A DNA stretch of 64,000 nt from CADEEN01 sp963706685 (GTDB lineage Bacteria > Pseudomonadota > Gammaproteobacteria > Burkholderiales > Burkholderiaceae_C): contig CAVPMY010000012.1 of assembly GCA_963706685.1 (NCBI GenBank), forward strand, positions 1 through 64,000. The letters are read 5' to 3'. The translations under genes were made by a program, and so were the position numbers. The notes beneath the pieces were generated by a model. It did no database searches and was not told the origin of the DNA. It worked only from the letters and a program-made list of their open reading frames with translations. Below, piece after piece: positions 15,433 to 25,418 of this stretch (within the stretch, counting starts at the first letter, position 1; each line of letters starts with the position of its first letter).

Positions 15433-17511
15433 TCAGTCCTCGTCCTTGATCTTGAACTGCGAGGTCAGCTGCACTTGCACCGTCGGCGGCACCGGGTCGT
15501 AGTGACTCAGTGACAGGGCATAGTGGCCCTGGCCGCTGGTCATCGCGTTCAGGCGTGATTGGTAGTTGGCCAACTCGGCCAACGGCACCTGGCCACGGAT
15601 CGTCACCGAGCCCCCGGATTGGTTGTCCGTGCCGTTGACCTGGCCGCGCCGCGACGACAGATCGCCTGCGATGTCACCCATTGCGTTTTCCGGCGCGGTG
15701 ATTTCCACCGAGGCCACCGGCTCGAGCACGATCGGCCGCGCCTCGCGCACCGCGTCGACGAAGGCTTTGCGCCCGGCGGTCGCAAACGCGATGTCCTTGC
15801 TGTCGACGCTGTGGTGCTTGCCGTCATAGACGATCACGCGCACATCGACCAGCGTGTAGCCGGCAATCACGCCCGAGGCCAGCGCTTCGCGCACGCCTTT
15901 TTCCACCGCCGGGATGTACTGTCCCGGGATCGTGCCGCCCTTGACCTGATCGACGAACTCGAAGCCGCCACCGCGCGGCAGCGGTTCGATCCTGAGGAAA
16001 ACCTCGCCAAACTGGCCGGCGCCGCCGGACTGCTTCTTGTGGCGGTGGTGGCCTTCGGCATTGGCCGTGATCGTTTCTCGGTAGGCGATGCGCGGCGGCT
16101 GCGTGCTGACCTCGAACTTGTAGACGTCGCGCAGGCGCTCCAGCAGCACGCGCAGGTGCAGGTCGCCGAGGCCGTAGACGATGGTCTCGTTGGTCGAAGC
16201 CACATGCTCGACCTTCAGGCAGGGGTCTTCGTCGACCAGCTTGGCCAGGATTTCCCACATGCGCTGCTCGTCGCCGTGGCGCTTGGGCTCGATCGCCAGG
16301 CCATGCACGGGCACCGGCAGGTTCAGCGGTTTCAGGTGGATGTGGTCGTCCTCGGCTGCGTCGTGCAGCACCGCGTCGTAGGCGATCTCGTCGACCTTGG
16401 CCACCGCGGCAATATCACCCGGCACCGCCTGCGCCACCTCCACATGCTCCTTGCCTTGCAGCATGAACAGGTGGCCGACCTTGAAGGGCTTGCGGCCGTC
16501 GCCGACATAAAGCTGCGAATCCTTCGTCACCGTGCCCTGGTGAACGCGGAAAATGCCCATGCGGCCGACGAAGGGATCGACGGCCACCTTGAACACATGC
16601 GCCAGTACATGCGCCGCGGGATCCGGTTGTGCATGCATCGGCTTGGCTTCGGCGCCTTCGCCGTTGAGGAAATCCGGCGGGTTGCCTTCGCTGGGGTTGG
16701 GCAGCAGCTTGACGATGATGTCGAGCAACTCGGCCACGCCGGCACCGCTGCGCGCCGAGGCAAAACAGACCGGAATGAGGTGACCCTCGCGCAGCGCCTG
16801 CTCGAGCGGCGCGTGCAATTCAGAAGCCTCGATGTCGCCGTCGTTCAAATAGCGGTCGACGAACGCCGCATCGACTTCCACCACCTGTTCCACCAGCGCG
16901 CGGTGCGCGGCGTCGACGCTGCCGAAATCGCTGTGGCCTTCGCGGTTGTAGAAACAATCGACCACAGCGCTGCCGTTGCCGTCGGGCAGGTTCAACGGCA
17001 GGCACTCCTTGCCGAAGGTGGCCTGAATGTCTTCGAGCAGGTCGGCCAGGTCGGCGCCTGCGGCATCGATCTTGTTGACGATGATCAGGCGATCGAGATG
17101 GCGCTCGGCGGCGTAGTTCATCATCCGCACCGCCATCGCGTCGATGCCGCTGACCTTCCACACCGCCGCGTTGATGACCACTGCTGCGGTCTCCACCGCC
17201 TCGAGCGCCGGCAGGGATTGACCGATGAAATCGGTCGCGCCCGGCGTGTCGATCAAGTGAATCCGCGTGCCGGCATGCGTGAGGTGCATCAGCGCCGGGT
17301 TCAGCGAGTGCGCCATCTTGCGTTCGAGCGGATCCCAGTCGCTGACGGTGCTGCCACGCTCCAGACTGCCGGCCGCGCCGATGACGCCCGCCTTGACCAA
17401 CAAGGCCTCGGCGAGGCTTGTTTTCCCGGCGCTCTGCGGGCCGACGAGCGCCAGGGTCCGAATGCCGGCAGTGTCAATCACAACACTGCCGGCCGCTGAT
17501 GGGCTGGGCAT
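15433..17511 (-). CDS. Elongation factor G-like GTPase
   Basis: A 692-residue translational GTPase with EF-G domain order: G domain with P-loop GPQSAGKTS, DTPG and NKID, then domains II-V with RIAYRETI and a C-terminal EF-G fold. Two positions differ from canonical EF-G: the P-loop lacks the usual HxDHGKT form, and switch II reads DTPGATDF, with Ala where EF-G has the catalytic His. This places it in the EF-G-like branch whose cellular role is not settled (ribosome rescue, hibernation or translocation variants are known in related branches). AAGGAG lies 7 bp before ATG 17511. It is not linked to rpsL/rpsG/tuf. Confidence 0.85.
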   Translation of the reverse strand: MPSPSAAGSVVIDTAGIRTLALVGPQSAGKTSLAEALLVKAGVIGAAGSLERGSTVSDWDPLERKMAHSLNPALMHLTHAGTRIHLIDTPGATDFIGQSLPALEAVETAAVVINAAVWKVSGIDAMAVRMMNYAAERHLDRLIIVNKIDAAGADLADLLEDIQATFGKECLPLNLPDGNGSAVVDCFYNREGHSDFGSVDAAHRALVEQVVEVDAAFVDRYLNDGDIEASELHAPLEQALREGHLIPVCFASARSGAGVAELLDIIVKLLPNPSEGNPPDFLNGEGAEAKPMHAQPDPAAHVLAHVFKVAVDPFVGRMGIFRVHQGTVTKDSQLYVGDGRKPFKVGHLFMLQGKEHVEVAQAVPGDIAAVAKVDEIAYDAVLHDAAEDDHIHLKPLNLPVPVHGLAIEPKRHGDEQRMWEILAKLVDEDPCLKVEHVASTNETIVYGLGDLHLRVLLERLRDVYKFEVSTQPPRIAYRETITANAEGHHRHKKQSGGAGQFGEVFLRIEPLPRGGGFEFVDQVKGGTIPGQYIPAVEKGVREALASGVIAGYTLVDVRVIVYDGKHHSVDSKDIAFATAGRKAFVDAVREARPIVLEPVASVEITAPENAMGDIAGDLSSRRGQVNGTDNQSGGSVTIRGQVPLAELANYQSRLNAMTSGQGHYALSLSHYDPVPPTVQVQLTSQFKIKDED

Positions 17512-17676
17512 GGGGATTCTCCTTGTGCTGGATGCGAAAATTTCAGCCTACGCCATTGCCGCGGGCCGCACAAGGCGAGCGGCCCGGAGTGCGGTCAACG
17601 AACCAGCCGACCGGCCCGCAGCAGGTTTTGCGGCGGCGCTGCTTCACGACAGCCCGCGTAGTGCTACAAGTGCGAG

Positions 17677-18576
17677 ATGATGCAGCGTCGTGACCTGCTC
17701 CTTGCCGGCTTGACTGCCGCGCCGATGCGTTCACGCAGCCAGGAGACGCTGTTGTCTCGGCAGGTGCCCTCGACCGGCGAGCGTCTGCCCGCCGTGGGCC
17801 TGGGCACCTGGCTGACCTTCGATGTGGCGCTTGGCAATGCCGCCGCGGTGGCGCGTCGGCGTGAAGTCGTGGCGCGGTTTTTCGCCGGCGGCGGGCGCGT
17901 CATCGATTCATCACCGATGTACGGCCGTTCCGAAGCGCTGCTCGGCGAGTTGCTGCCGCGCGCCGAGCCGCGCTTGTTCAGTGCGACCAAAGTCTGGACG
18001 CCGTTCGGCGCCTATGGCCCGACGCAGATGCGGCGCTCGCTCGCGCTGTGGAAACTGCCGCGTGTCGATCTGATGCAGATCCACAACCTGCTGTCCTGGC
18101 GCGCGCACCTGCCGACGCTGCGAGACTGGAAGGCCCAAGGCCTGGCGCGGCTGATCGGCTTCACCACCTCGCACGGCCGCGACCTCGATCTGGTGCGATC
18201 CGTGCTCGACCGCGAGCGCGGTCTGGACTTCATGCAGATCACCTACAACCCGGTCGACCGCAGCGCCGAGCCGCTGTTGCGGCTGGCTGCAGACCAGGGC
18301 GTGGCCGTCATCGTCAACCGGCCTTTCGATGGCGGCCACCTGTTGCAGCGCCTGTCCGGGGTGCCGCTGCCGCCGCTGGCAGCCGCGTTGGGTTGCCTGC
18401 ACTGGGCCACATTGGTGCTGAAATGGGAGCTGGCGAACCCGTCAGTGACGGTGGCGATTCCAGCGACGACCCACCCCGAACATGCCGAGCAGAACCTTGC
18501 CGCATTGCATGGATTGCTGCCCGATGCACGGCAGCGCGAGGCGATCTGGCACGCGATGGCGCCGGCGCTCGGCTGA
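17677..18576 (+). CDS. Aldo/keto reductase with N-terminal Tat-like leader
   Basis: 299 residues. The N-terminus MMQRRDLLLAGLTAAPM looks like a short twin-arginine leader (RRDLLLAG). The AKR barrel follows, with catalytic Asp and Tyr in VIDSSPMYGRSE, Lys in FSATKVWTPFG and His in VDLMQIHNLLSW. Late AKR features (AIPATTHPEHAEQN) are in place. Export is possible but unproven. It stands alone on the plus strand, converging on the AMP nucleosidase with a 3-bp gap. Confidence 0.87.
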   Translation: MMQRRDLLLAGLTAAPMRSRSQETLLSRQVPSTGERLPAVGLGTWLTFDVALGNAAAVARRREVVARFFAGGGRVIDSSPMYGRSEALLGELLPRAEPRLFSATKVWTPFGAYGPTQMRRSLALWKLPRVDLMQIHNLLSWRAHLPTLRDWKAQGLARLIGFTTSHGRDLDLVRSVLDRERGLDFMQITYNPVDRSAEPLLRLAADQGVAVIVNRPFDGGHLLQRLSGVPLPPLAAALGCLHWATLVLKWELANPSVTVAIPATTHPEHAEQNLAALHGLLPDARQREAIWHAMAPALG

Positions 18577-18579
18577 AAG

Positions 18580-20040
18580 CTACTGAAACGCCACTTCCGC
18601 AAAGCTGCGCAGCTTGCGGCTGTGCAACGAGGCCGTGCCGTCCTGGCGCAACAACTCGACGGCGCGCATGCCGATGCGCAGGTGTTGGTCGACGCGTTCG
18701 CGGTAGAAGTGGTCGGCCATGCCGGGCAGCTTGATTTCGCCGTGCAGCGGCTTGTCGGAGACGCAGAGCAGGGTGCCATAGGGCACGCGGAAGCGGAAGC
18801 CGTTGGCGGCGATCGTGGCAGACTCCATGTCGAGCGCCACGGCACGGCTCTGACTGAAGCGGCGCTCCGGGCCCGGATGCGGCAGCAGCTCCCAATTGCG
18901 GTTGTCGGTGGTGGCCACGGTGCCGGTGCGCAGCACGCGTTTGAGATCAAAGCCGGCCAATTGCGTCACCTCGGCCACCGCACGCTCGAGCGCGACCTGA
19001 ATTTCCGCCAGCGCCGGAATGGGCACCCACAACGGCAGCTCTTCGTCGAGCACATGGTCTTCGCGCACATAGCCGTGGGCGAGCACGTAGTCGCCGAGCT
19101 GTTGCGTGTTGCGCAGGCCGGCGCAATGGCCGAGCATGATCCAGGCGTGCGGGCGCAGCACGGCGATGTGGTCGGTCATGTTCTTCGCATTGGCCGGACC
19201 GACGCCGATGTTGACCATCGTGATGCCCGACCCGTCGGCGCGCACCAGGTGGTAGGCCGGCATTTGCGGCAGACGCGGCGGCGCGAGGCCGGCAGTGGCT
19301 CCACCCTGCAGCGTGATCACGTTGCCGGGTTCGACGAAGGCGCTGTACTCGCACGCCGTCGCACGCATGGCCTCGTGGCCGAGCTTGATGAACTCGTCGA
19401 TGTAGAACTGGTAGTTGGTGAAGAGTATGAAGTTCTGGAAGTGTTCAGGCCGCGTGCCGGTGTAGTGACGCATGCGGTGCAGCGAGTAGTCGACGCGGGG
19501 CGCCGTGAACAACGACAGCGGCCGCGCTTCACGCGGCCCCGGCTCGTGGCTGCCGTTGGCAATGCCATCGTCCATCGCGGCCAGGTTGGGCAGGTCAAAG
19601 ATGTCGCGCATCAATTGCCTTCGCTGTGGCGTCAGGTTGCCTTCGAGCTGGTCGTCTTCGGCCAGCGAGAAATGCACCGGGATCGGCTCGTCGCTGGCGC
19701 CGACTTCGAGGGCGACCGCGTGGTTGCGCAAGAGCAGGCGGAATTGCTCGCGGTAGTAAGGTCCGAACAGATCGGGTCGCGTCAACGTGGTCTCATAGCG
19801 GCCGGGCCCGGCGACAAAGCCATAGGCCAGGCTCGAGTCGGCGCGCAGCACGGTATCGACGCGGATACGCACATAGGGGTAGGTGGCGCGCACGCGGTCG
19901 CCAGGCACGTCGCCGTCGATGAAGGCCTGCAGGTGCTGGCGCAGATGGGCGACTCCCGCGTCGTAGATGGCGGCCGCATGGGCCATCGCGGCGTCGGGAT
20001 CGTTGAACTCGCGGCGGGGGGCGACGTCTGGCGTGATCAT
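18580..20040 (-). CDS. amn: AMP nucleosidase
   Basis: Hydrolyses AMP to adenine and ribose 5-phosphate in purine salvage; cytoplasmic. The 486-residue product matches Amn in length and order: an N-terminal Amn-specific domain (residues 1 to about 170, with GRYETTLTRPDLFGPYY), then the nucleoside-phosphorylase-like domain with MVNIGVGPANAKNMTDH and the late catalytic region AVALDMESATIAANGFRF. It is divergent from dadA with only 52 bp between. Confidence 0.94.
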   Translation of the reverse strand: MITPDVAPRREFNDPDAAMAHAAAIYDAGVAHLRQHLQAFIDGDVPGDRVRATYPYVRIRVDTVLRADSSLAYGFVAGPGRYETTLTRPDLFGPYYREQFRLLLRNHAVALEVGASDEPIPVHFSLAEDDQLEGNLTPQRRQLMRDIFDLPNLAAMDDGIANGSHEPGPREARPLSLFTAPRVDYSLHRMRHYTGTRPEHFQNFILFTNYQFYIDEFIKLGHEAMRATACEYSAFVEPGNVITLQGGATAGLAPPRLPQMPAYHLVRADGSGITMVNIGVGPANAKNMTDHIAVLRPHAWIMLGHCAGLRNTQQLGDYVLAHGYVREDHVLDEELPLWVPIPALAEIQVALERAVAEVTQLAGFDLKRVLRTGTVATTDNRNWELLPHPGPERRFSQSRAVALDMESATIAANGFRFRVPYGTLLCVSDKPLHGEIKLPGMADHFYRERVDQHLRIGMRAVELLRQDGTASLHSRKLRSFAEVAFQ

Positions 20041-20092
20041 GAAGCGATTCTCGCAGCGCCATGCTTACACTGGCTGAAGGAGGCGGCAGGTC

Positions 20093-21346
20093 ATGAAGGT
20101 ATTGGTGCTGGGCGGCGGCGTGATCGGGTGTACCGCGGCCTACGAATTGGCCGCGGATGGCCACGAGGTGACACTGATCGAGCGCCAGAGGGGTCCAGCG
20201 CTCGAAACCAGCCATGCCAATGCCGGCGAGGTCTCGCCCGGCTATTCGGCGCCTTGGGCCGGTCCGGGGGTACCCCTCAAGGCCGTGAAGTGGATCCTGA
20301 TGAACCACCGCCCGCTGGTGCTGCGCCCGCACCTGGACTGGCCGATGATCGGCTGGATGCTGGCCATGCTGCGCAATTGCACGGCCAGGCGCTATGAGCT
20401 GAACAAGGGCCGCATGGTGCGCCTGGCCGAGTACAGCCGCGTCTGCCTGCAGTCGCTGCGCGCTCAGACCGGCATCCGCTACGACGAGCGCATGCAAGGC
20501 ACGCTGCAGCTGTTTCGCACGCAAGAACAGCTCGACGGCACGGCCAAGGACACGGCGATCCTGGACCGCTACAGCGTGGCCTATGAAGTGCTGGATGGCG
20601 ACGGCTGCATCCAGGCGGAGCCGGCGCTGGCGCGGGTGAAAGACAAGTTCGTCGGCGGGCTGCGGCTGCCCGGCGACGAGACCGGCGACTGCTACAAATT
20701 CACACTGCGCATTGCCGAAATGGCGCAGGCCAAGGGCGCGACGCTGCGCTTCAACGAACAGGTCCAGTCGCTGCTGACCGATGGCAAGCGCATCACCGGC
20801 GTCGTCACCGATCAGGGACGCGTGCAGGCCGATGCATACCTTGTCGCGCTCGGCAGCCACTCGCCCAAACTGCTGTCGCCGCTGGGCATCGAAATCCCGG
20901 TTTACCCGGTCAAGGGCTACTCGATCACGGTGCCGATTGCCGATGCCAGCGGCGCCCCGGAGTCGACGGTGATGGACGAGACGCACAAGATCGCCATCAC
21001 GCGCCTGGGCGAGCGCATCCGCGTCGGCGGCACCGCCGAGCTCGCCGGCTACACGTTGCGCCTGCACGAGGCGCGGCGGCGCACGTTGATGCATGTCGTG
21101 GCCGACCTGTTTCCCGACGGCGGCGACCTCGGCCGCAGCGAGTTCTGGTGCGGGCTGCGGCCGATGACGCCCGACGGCACACCGGTGGTCGGCGGCACCG
21201 GCATGCCCAACCTGTGGTTGGCCACCGGCCACGGCACGCTCGGCTGGACGATGGCGGCGGGCACCGCGCGCGTGATGGCCGACCTGATCGGCGGCCGCAA
21301 GCCGGCGATCGACATGGATGGGCTGACGGTGGCGCGTTACCGCTAA
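20093..21346 (+). CDS. dadA: D-amino acid dehydrogenase
   Basis: An FAD-dependent, membrane-associated enzyme that oxidises D-amino acids to 2-oxo acids and feeds electrons to the respiratory chain. The 417-residue product starts MKVLVLGGGVIGCTAAYELA (ADP-binding motif). It contains ETSHANAGEVSPGYSAPWAG, typical of DadA, and ends with the FAD-contact region LATGHGTLGWTMAAGTARV. A strong AAGGAGG precedes ATG 20093. No alanine racemase (dadX) is next to it. Confidence 0.93.
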   Translation: MKVLVLGGGVIGCTAAYELAADGHEVTLIERQRGPALETSHANAGEVSPGYSAPWAGPGVPLKAVKWILMNHRPLVLRPHLDWPMIGWMLAMLRNCTARRYELNKGRMVRLAEYSRVCLQSLRAQTGIRYDERMQGTLQLFRTQEQLDGTAKDTAILDRYSVAYEVLDGDGCIQAEPALARVKDKFVGGLRLPGDETGDCYKFTLRIAEMAQAKGATLRFNEQVQSLLTDGKRITGVVTDQGRVQADAYLVALGSHSPKLLSPLGIEIPVYPVKGYSITVPIADASGAPESTVMDETHKIAITRLGERIRVGGTAELAGYTLRLHEARRRTLMHVVADLFPDGGDLGRSEFWCGLRPMTPDGTPVVGGTGMPNLWLATGHGTLGWTMAAGTARVMADLIGGRKPAIDMDGLTVARYR

Positions 21347-21423
21347 GGTGTCTCCCTGACTTGAAAATCGGGCGCCCGGCCGCAGCTTGTTGCGCGTCCC
21401 GTTTCCGAAAGAACCCGACAGCC

Positions 21424-23298
21424 ATGACCAACAAACACACCCACGCCTTCCAAGCCGAGGTTCAGCAGATCCTGCACCTCGTCACCCATTCGCTGTACTC
21501 GAACAAGGAGATCTTCCTGCGCGAGCTGGTCTCCAACGCCAGCGATGCCTGCGACAAGCTGCGCTTCGAGGCGCTGGACGATACCGCGCTGTTCGAAGAC
21601 GCGCCGGAGCTGAAGATCCATGTCTTCTTCGATGAAGCGGCCAAGACGATCACGGTCCGCGACAACGGCATCGGCATGAGCGAGGCCGAGGCCATCGAAC
21701 ACCTGGGCACGATCGCCAAGAGCGGCACGCGCGACTTCCTTGCCAAGCTCGGCGACAAGAAGGGCGACGCCAACCTGATCGGCCAGTTCGGCGTCGGCTT
21801 TTACTCGGGCTTCATCGTCGCCGACCGCATCACCGTCGAGTCGCGGCGCGCCGGGTTGCCGGCCGCCGAAGGCGTACGCTGGACGAGCGACGGCAGCGGC
21901 CAGTTCGAGGTCGAGACGATCGACAAAGCGGTGCGTGGCACCGACGTCATCCTGCACCTGCGCGAGGGCGAAGAGGAGTTCGCCAAGACCTGGAAGCTGA
22001 AGTCGATCATCAGCAAGTACTCGGACCACATCTCGCTGCCGATCCTGATGAAGAAGGAGAAGTGGATCGCCGAAGAAGCAAAGACAGTGCTCGAAGACGA
22101 GTGGGAAACCGTCAACAAGGCCGCAGCGCTTTGGACGCGGCCGAAAAGCGAAGTCACGGACGCGCAATACCAGGAGTTCTACAAGCTGATCAGCTATGAC
22201 AGCGAGCCGCCGCTGGCCTATACGCACAACCGCGTCGAAGGGCGCAGCGAGTACACGCAGCTGCTCTACATCCCGGCCAAGGCGCCGTTCGACCTCTGGA
22301 ACCGCGAGCGCCATGCCGGGGTCAAGCTCTACGTCAAGCGGGTCTTTATCATGGACGACGCCCAGGCGCTGATGCCGGCCTACCTGCGCTTCGTCAAGGG
22401 CGTGATCGACTCGGCCGACCTGCCGCTCAACGTCAGCCGCGAGTTGCTGCAGGAAAGCCGCGACGTGAAGACGATCCGCGAGGGTGCGACCAAGCGCGTG
22501 TTGTCGATGCTCGAGGATCTGGCTGAGAACCAGAAGGACAAATACGCCGCCTTCTGGACCGAGTTCGGCGCGGTGATCAAGGAGGGCGTGGGCGAAGACC
22601 ACACCAATGCCGAGCGCCTGGCCAAGCTGTTGCGCTTTGCCTCGACGCATGCTGACGCGGGCGTCTCCTTCGCCGACTACGTCTCGCGCATGAAGGAGGG
22701 GCAGGAGAGCATCTACTACGTCACTGCCGACTCCTTGGCCACGGCCCGGTCGAGCCCACAACTCGAGGTCTTCCGCAAGAAGGGCATCGAGGTGCTGCTG
22801 CTCGCCGATCGCGTCGACGAATGGATGCTGGCGCACCTGTACGAGTTTGAAGGCAAGTCACTGCAAAGCGTGGCCAGAGGCGCTGTCGATCTTGGATCGC
22901 TGCAGGACGAGGAAGAGAAGCAGGCCGCGCAAGCCGCTGCGGATGCCTTCAAGCCAATTCAGGAAAAGCTCAAGGCGACGCTCAAGGACCGTGCGAAGGA
23001 TGTGCGGGTGACGACGCGCCTGGTCGATTCACCGGCTTGCCTGGTGGTCGAAGAGGGCGACATGAGCGGGCACCTGGCGCGCATGTTGAAGCAGGCCGGG
23101 CAGAAGGCGCCGGCGAGTCAGCCCATTCTCGAAGTCAATGCACAGCACGCATTGGTCAAGCGCCTGGAGACCGACGAGGCGCACTTCGACGACCTGGCGC
23201 ATCTGCTGTTCGATCAGGCGTGGTTGGCCGAAGGCGGCCAGCTCGACGATCCGGCGTCGCATGTGCAGCGCGTGACGCGCCTGCTGACCACTAGCTGA
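21424..23298 (+). CDS. htpG: Molecular chaperone HtpG (Hsp90)
   Basis: A 624-residue ATP-dependent chaperone. The N-terminal GHKL ATPase domain shows LVSNASDACDKLR, VRDNGIGMSEAEA and LIGQFGVGFYSGF. The middle domain carries the conserved Arg region NVSRELLQESRDVK, and the C-terminal dimerisation domain follows. Length is normal. ATG 21424 is clear by homology although the frame is open upstream. Its last 8 bp overlap the convergent srkA-like kinase gene. Confidence 0.96.
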   Translation: MTNKHTHAFQAEVQQILHLVTHSLYSNKEIFLRELVSNASDACDKLRFEALDDTALFEDAPELKIHVFFDEAAKTITVRDNGIGMSEAEAIEHLGTIAKSGTRDFLAKLGDKKGDANLIGQFGVGFYSGFIVADRITVESRRAGLPAAEGVRWTSDGSGQFEVETIDKAVRGTDVILHLREGEEEFAKTWKLKSIISKYSDHISLPILMKKEKWIAEEAKTVLEDEWETVNKAAALWTRPKSEVTDAQYQEFYKLISYDSEPPLAYTHNRVEGRSEYTQLLYIPAKAPFDLWNRERHAGVKLYVKRVFIMDDAQALMPAYLRFVKGVIDSADLPLNVSRELLQESRDVKTIREGATKRVLSMLEDLAENQKDKYAAFWTEFGAVIKEGVGEDHTNAERLAKLLRFASTHADAGVSFADYVSRMKEGQESIYYVTADSLATARSSPQLEVFRKKGIEVLLLADRVDEWMLAHLYEFEGKSLQSVARGAVDLGSLQDEEEKQAAQAAADAFKPIQEKLKATLKDRAKDVRVTTRLVDSPACLVVEEGDMSGHLARMLKQAGQKAPASQPILEVNAQHALVKRLETDEAHFDDLAHLLFDQAWLAEGGQLDDPASHVQRVTRLLTTS

Positions 23299-24418
23299 GC
23301 ACGATCGGATCGCGCATGGCATCGATCTGCTCGCCCAGCTGTATCGCCTGCTGCGACCAGTAGCCGGCGCTGCCGAACCACGGAAACGCGATCGGGAACG
23401 CCGGGTCGGTCCAGCGCTCGGCGATCCATGCGCTGTGGCAGATCATGCGCATTGTGCGCAGCGGTTCGATCAGCAGGAGTTCACGCTCATCGAAGGCCAT
23501 GAAGGTGCGGTAGCCGTCCAGCAGATTGACCAGCTGCCGGCGCATCGTCGGCTCATCGCCCGACAGCAGCATCCACAAGTCCTGCACGGCGGGACCGTTG
23601 CAGGCGTCGTCGAGGTCCACCACATGCGGCCCCTCGTCGCGCCACATGATGTTGCCGGGGTGAAAATCGCCGTGCAGACGCAGCGTGCGCACCTCGCCCG
23701 CACGCTCGAAGGCCTGCTCGATCAGCCGCAACGCATCGTCGCAGCGTGCGAGCCAGACTGCGCGCTCGCCTTCGGGGATATGTCCGCCGCGGACGAGCCG
23801 CTCGCGTGCCGAAACCACCCAGCTCGGGCCGATCGTTCGCCGGTACCTGAAGAGGGTACGGCGGCCCACTGCATGCAGCCGTCCCAGAAAGCGGCCGAGC
23901 CATTCGAGCACGTCTACGTTCTCCAACTCCGGACCACGACCGGCGTGGCGGTCGCTCACCGTCACGCGGTAGGTCACGCCATCGAGCACAACATGCGCCA
24001 ACGTCGGCGGCACACCGAGCAGGACCACGGCTGGACCCACGGCATGAAGCGTACGCGGCGCGATTACCGGCACATCGCCGGCCACCAGCTCGTTGGCGAA
24101 CAGGTGCTCTTCGAGGATTTGCGCATCGCTCCATCGGCCAGGCCGGTAGAACTTAGCCACCACCACCGTGCCGTCTTCCAGGTGGATCTGGAAGACGCGG
24201 TTTTCATAGGAGTTCAGCTGCAGCAGCCGACCGTCGCCGCGCAATCCCAGCGCATCGAGCGCATCGAGCACCCGGGCCGGCTCGAGGTCGGCGTAGCCCA
24301 GCGCGGGGACGGTGGGCGAATCAGCGTGCACAACGGAACGCAACGATTCCTGGCTCGCCGTGCTCAGTTCGACCTGCCGGGACGTCAGCCTCTTCGGACG
24401 ACCGGGCGGTACGGACAT
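23291..24418 (-). CDS. srkA: Stress response serine/threonine kinase, SrkA (YihE) family
   Basis: A 375-residue APH/choline-kinase-fold protein. The ATP-binding lobe has LNSYENRVFQI and VVVAKFYRPGRWS; the catalytic loop is LRLHGDFHPGNIMW and the metal-binding Asp is in HVVDLDDACNG. It matches SrkA/YihE, a kinase linked to envelope stress and survival. The N-terminal 35 residues look unconserved, so the true start may be downstream. It overlaps htpG tail to tail by 8 bp. Confidence 0.88.
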   Translation of the reverse strand: MSVPPGRPKRLTSRQVELSTASQESLRSVVHADSPTVPALGYADLEPARVLDALDALGLRGDGRLLQLNSYENRVFQIHLEDGTVVVAKFYRPGRWSDAQILEEHLFANELVAGDVPVIAPRTLHAVGPAVVLLGVPPTLAHVVLDGVTYRVTVSDRHAGRGPELENVDVLEWLGRFLGRLHAVGRRTLFRYRRTIGPSWVVSARERLVRGGHIPEGERAVWLARCDDALRLIEQAFERAGEVRTLRLHGDFHPGNIMWRDEGPHVVDLDDACNGPAVQDLWMLLSGDEPTMRRQLVNLLDGYRTFMAFDERELLLIEPLRTMRMICHSAWIAERWTDPAFPIAFPWFGSAGYWSQQAIQLGEQIDAMRDPIVLS

Positions 24419-24439
24419 GCGCGCATTGTCGACAGCGCC

Positions 24440-25261
24440 TCAGGCGTGAGTGCCGGTGCCGCGGCTGGGCTGTCGATCGCCAGCCTGCAGATCGTTCAAA
24501 TCGTCCAGACGTTCGGGCTCCTGGCTGGACAGTTCGACGTCGGGTGATGTCGATGCGCGCGCCGTGCGTGACGGGTCGGACGATGGCAGTTCGCCGGTCA
24601 GGCTGACGTCCAGGCCGCGTGCATCGGGGGCGAAGAACGAGTCCTGGAAAAAGGTCGAGTCCTGCCACAGCGTGGCGCGCTCGCGGCGTCTCATCGGTGT
24701 GACCGACGCCGGCACCTGCTCTTCGCGCGCACTCGATCGGCTGGGCGCCGGCTGCGGTCCACGCGATGCCGAGGCGCCTTGGGGCACGAGCAATTGCAGT
24801 TCGGCAATCGAGGGCAGGTTGTCTACCGGGCAGCGCAGGTAGCGCACGCGGCAGGCCGCAAGTACCGACTGCTTGATCTGCAGCACGCGGCGCGAGTTGC
24901 CGCGGTCAGTGTCGAGATCGATTGCCGCCAGCACCCGGCCATTGGCGCTGCAGATCGCAAAGGTGACGTGGATGGCGCCGAGCAGGTCGTACCAATAGCG
25001 CACCTCGTTCGGATCGGTCGGTTGGCAAAAGCGCACCAGCGGCAGCTTCGACAACACGATGTGGTGCGGCAGGGCTTCGCGCAACTGCCGGTACACGCGC
25101 CGCTCGTCGGTCGAAAACACCGGCCGCGGCGCGAGCGCCCACTCAGCCGGTAACAACGAGGGTTGAGGCGCTTGCTGACGCGCCATGCGCCATGCGATGA
25201 GGACGGCCGCCAGAATCACAAGCGCAGCAAGGGCGACGATCCAAGGCAGCAGGGATTCCAT
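24440..25261 (-). CDS. DUF2726 domain protein with N-terminal membrane anchor
   Basis: 273 residues. One membrane segment (residues 5-27, beginning LLPWIVALAALVILAAVL) is followed by a DUF2726 nuclease-like domain: FSTDERRVYRQLREAL, VRFCQPTDPNEVRYWY, VTFAICSANGRVLAAIDLD. The C-terminal third is a Ser/Arg-rich, probably disordered tail. The catalytic activity of such proteins is unproven. ATG 25261 is chosen; the frame is open to a TTG at 25321, and neither has a good Shine-Dalgarno. It is followed by the kinase gene on the same strand. Confidence 0.75.
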   Translation of the reverse strand: MESLLPWIVALAALVILAAVLIAWRMARQQAPQPSLLPAEWALAPRPVFSTDERRVYRQLREALPHHIVLSKLPLVRFCQPTDPNEVRYWYDLLGAIHVTFAICSANGRVLAAIDLDTDRGNSRRVLQIKQSVLAACRVRYLRCPVDNLPSIAELQLLVPQGASASRGPQPAPSRSSAREEQVPASVTPMRRRERATLWQDSTFFQDSFFAPDARGLDVSLTGELPSSDPSRTARASTSPDVELSSQEPERLDDLNDLQAGDRQPSRGTGTHA

Positions 25262-25418
25262 GAGGAAGGAAATTACTCGGTCGCACAGCAAACTAGAAGC
25301 TGCGGCGACCAATAGTTTCAAGTGCGGTCATGGTAATCGTATTGCCGCGCGCAAAGCCTCAGTGCACACCCCCGGTGCCGGTGGCTCGACCTTTGCTTCG
25401 GGGGCCGAAAACGGTGTG

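Noticed and set aside
15559..17499. A 646-codon frame on the plus strand
   Set aside because: Mirror of the EF-G-like gene, with no ribosome-binding site and no domain.
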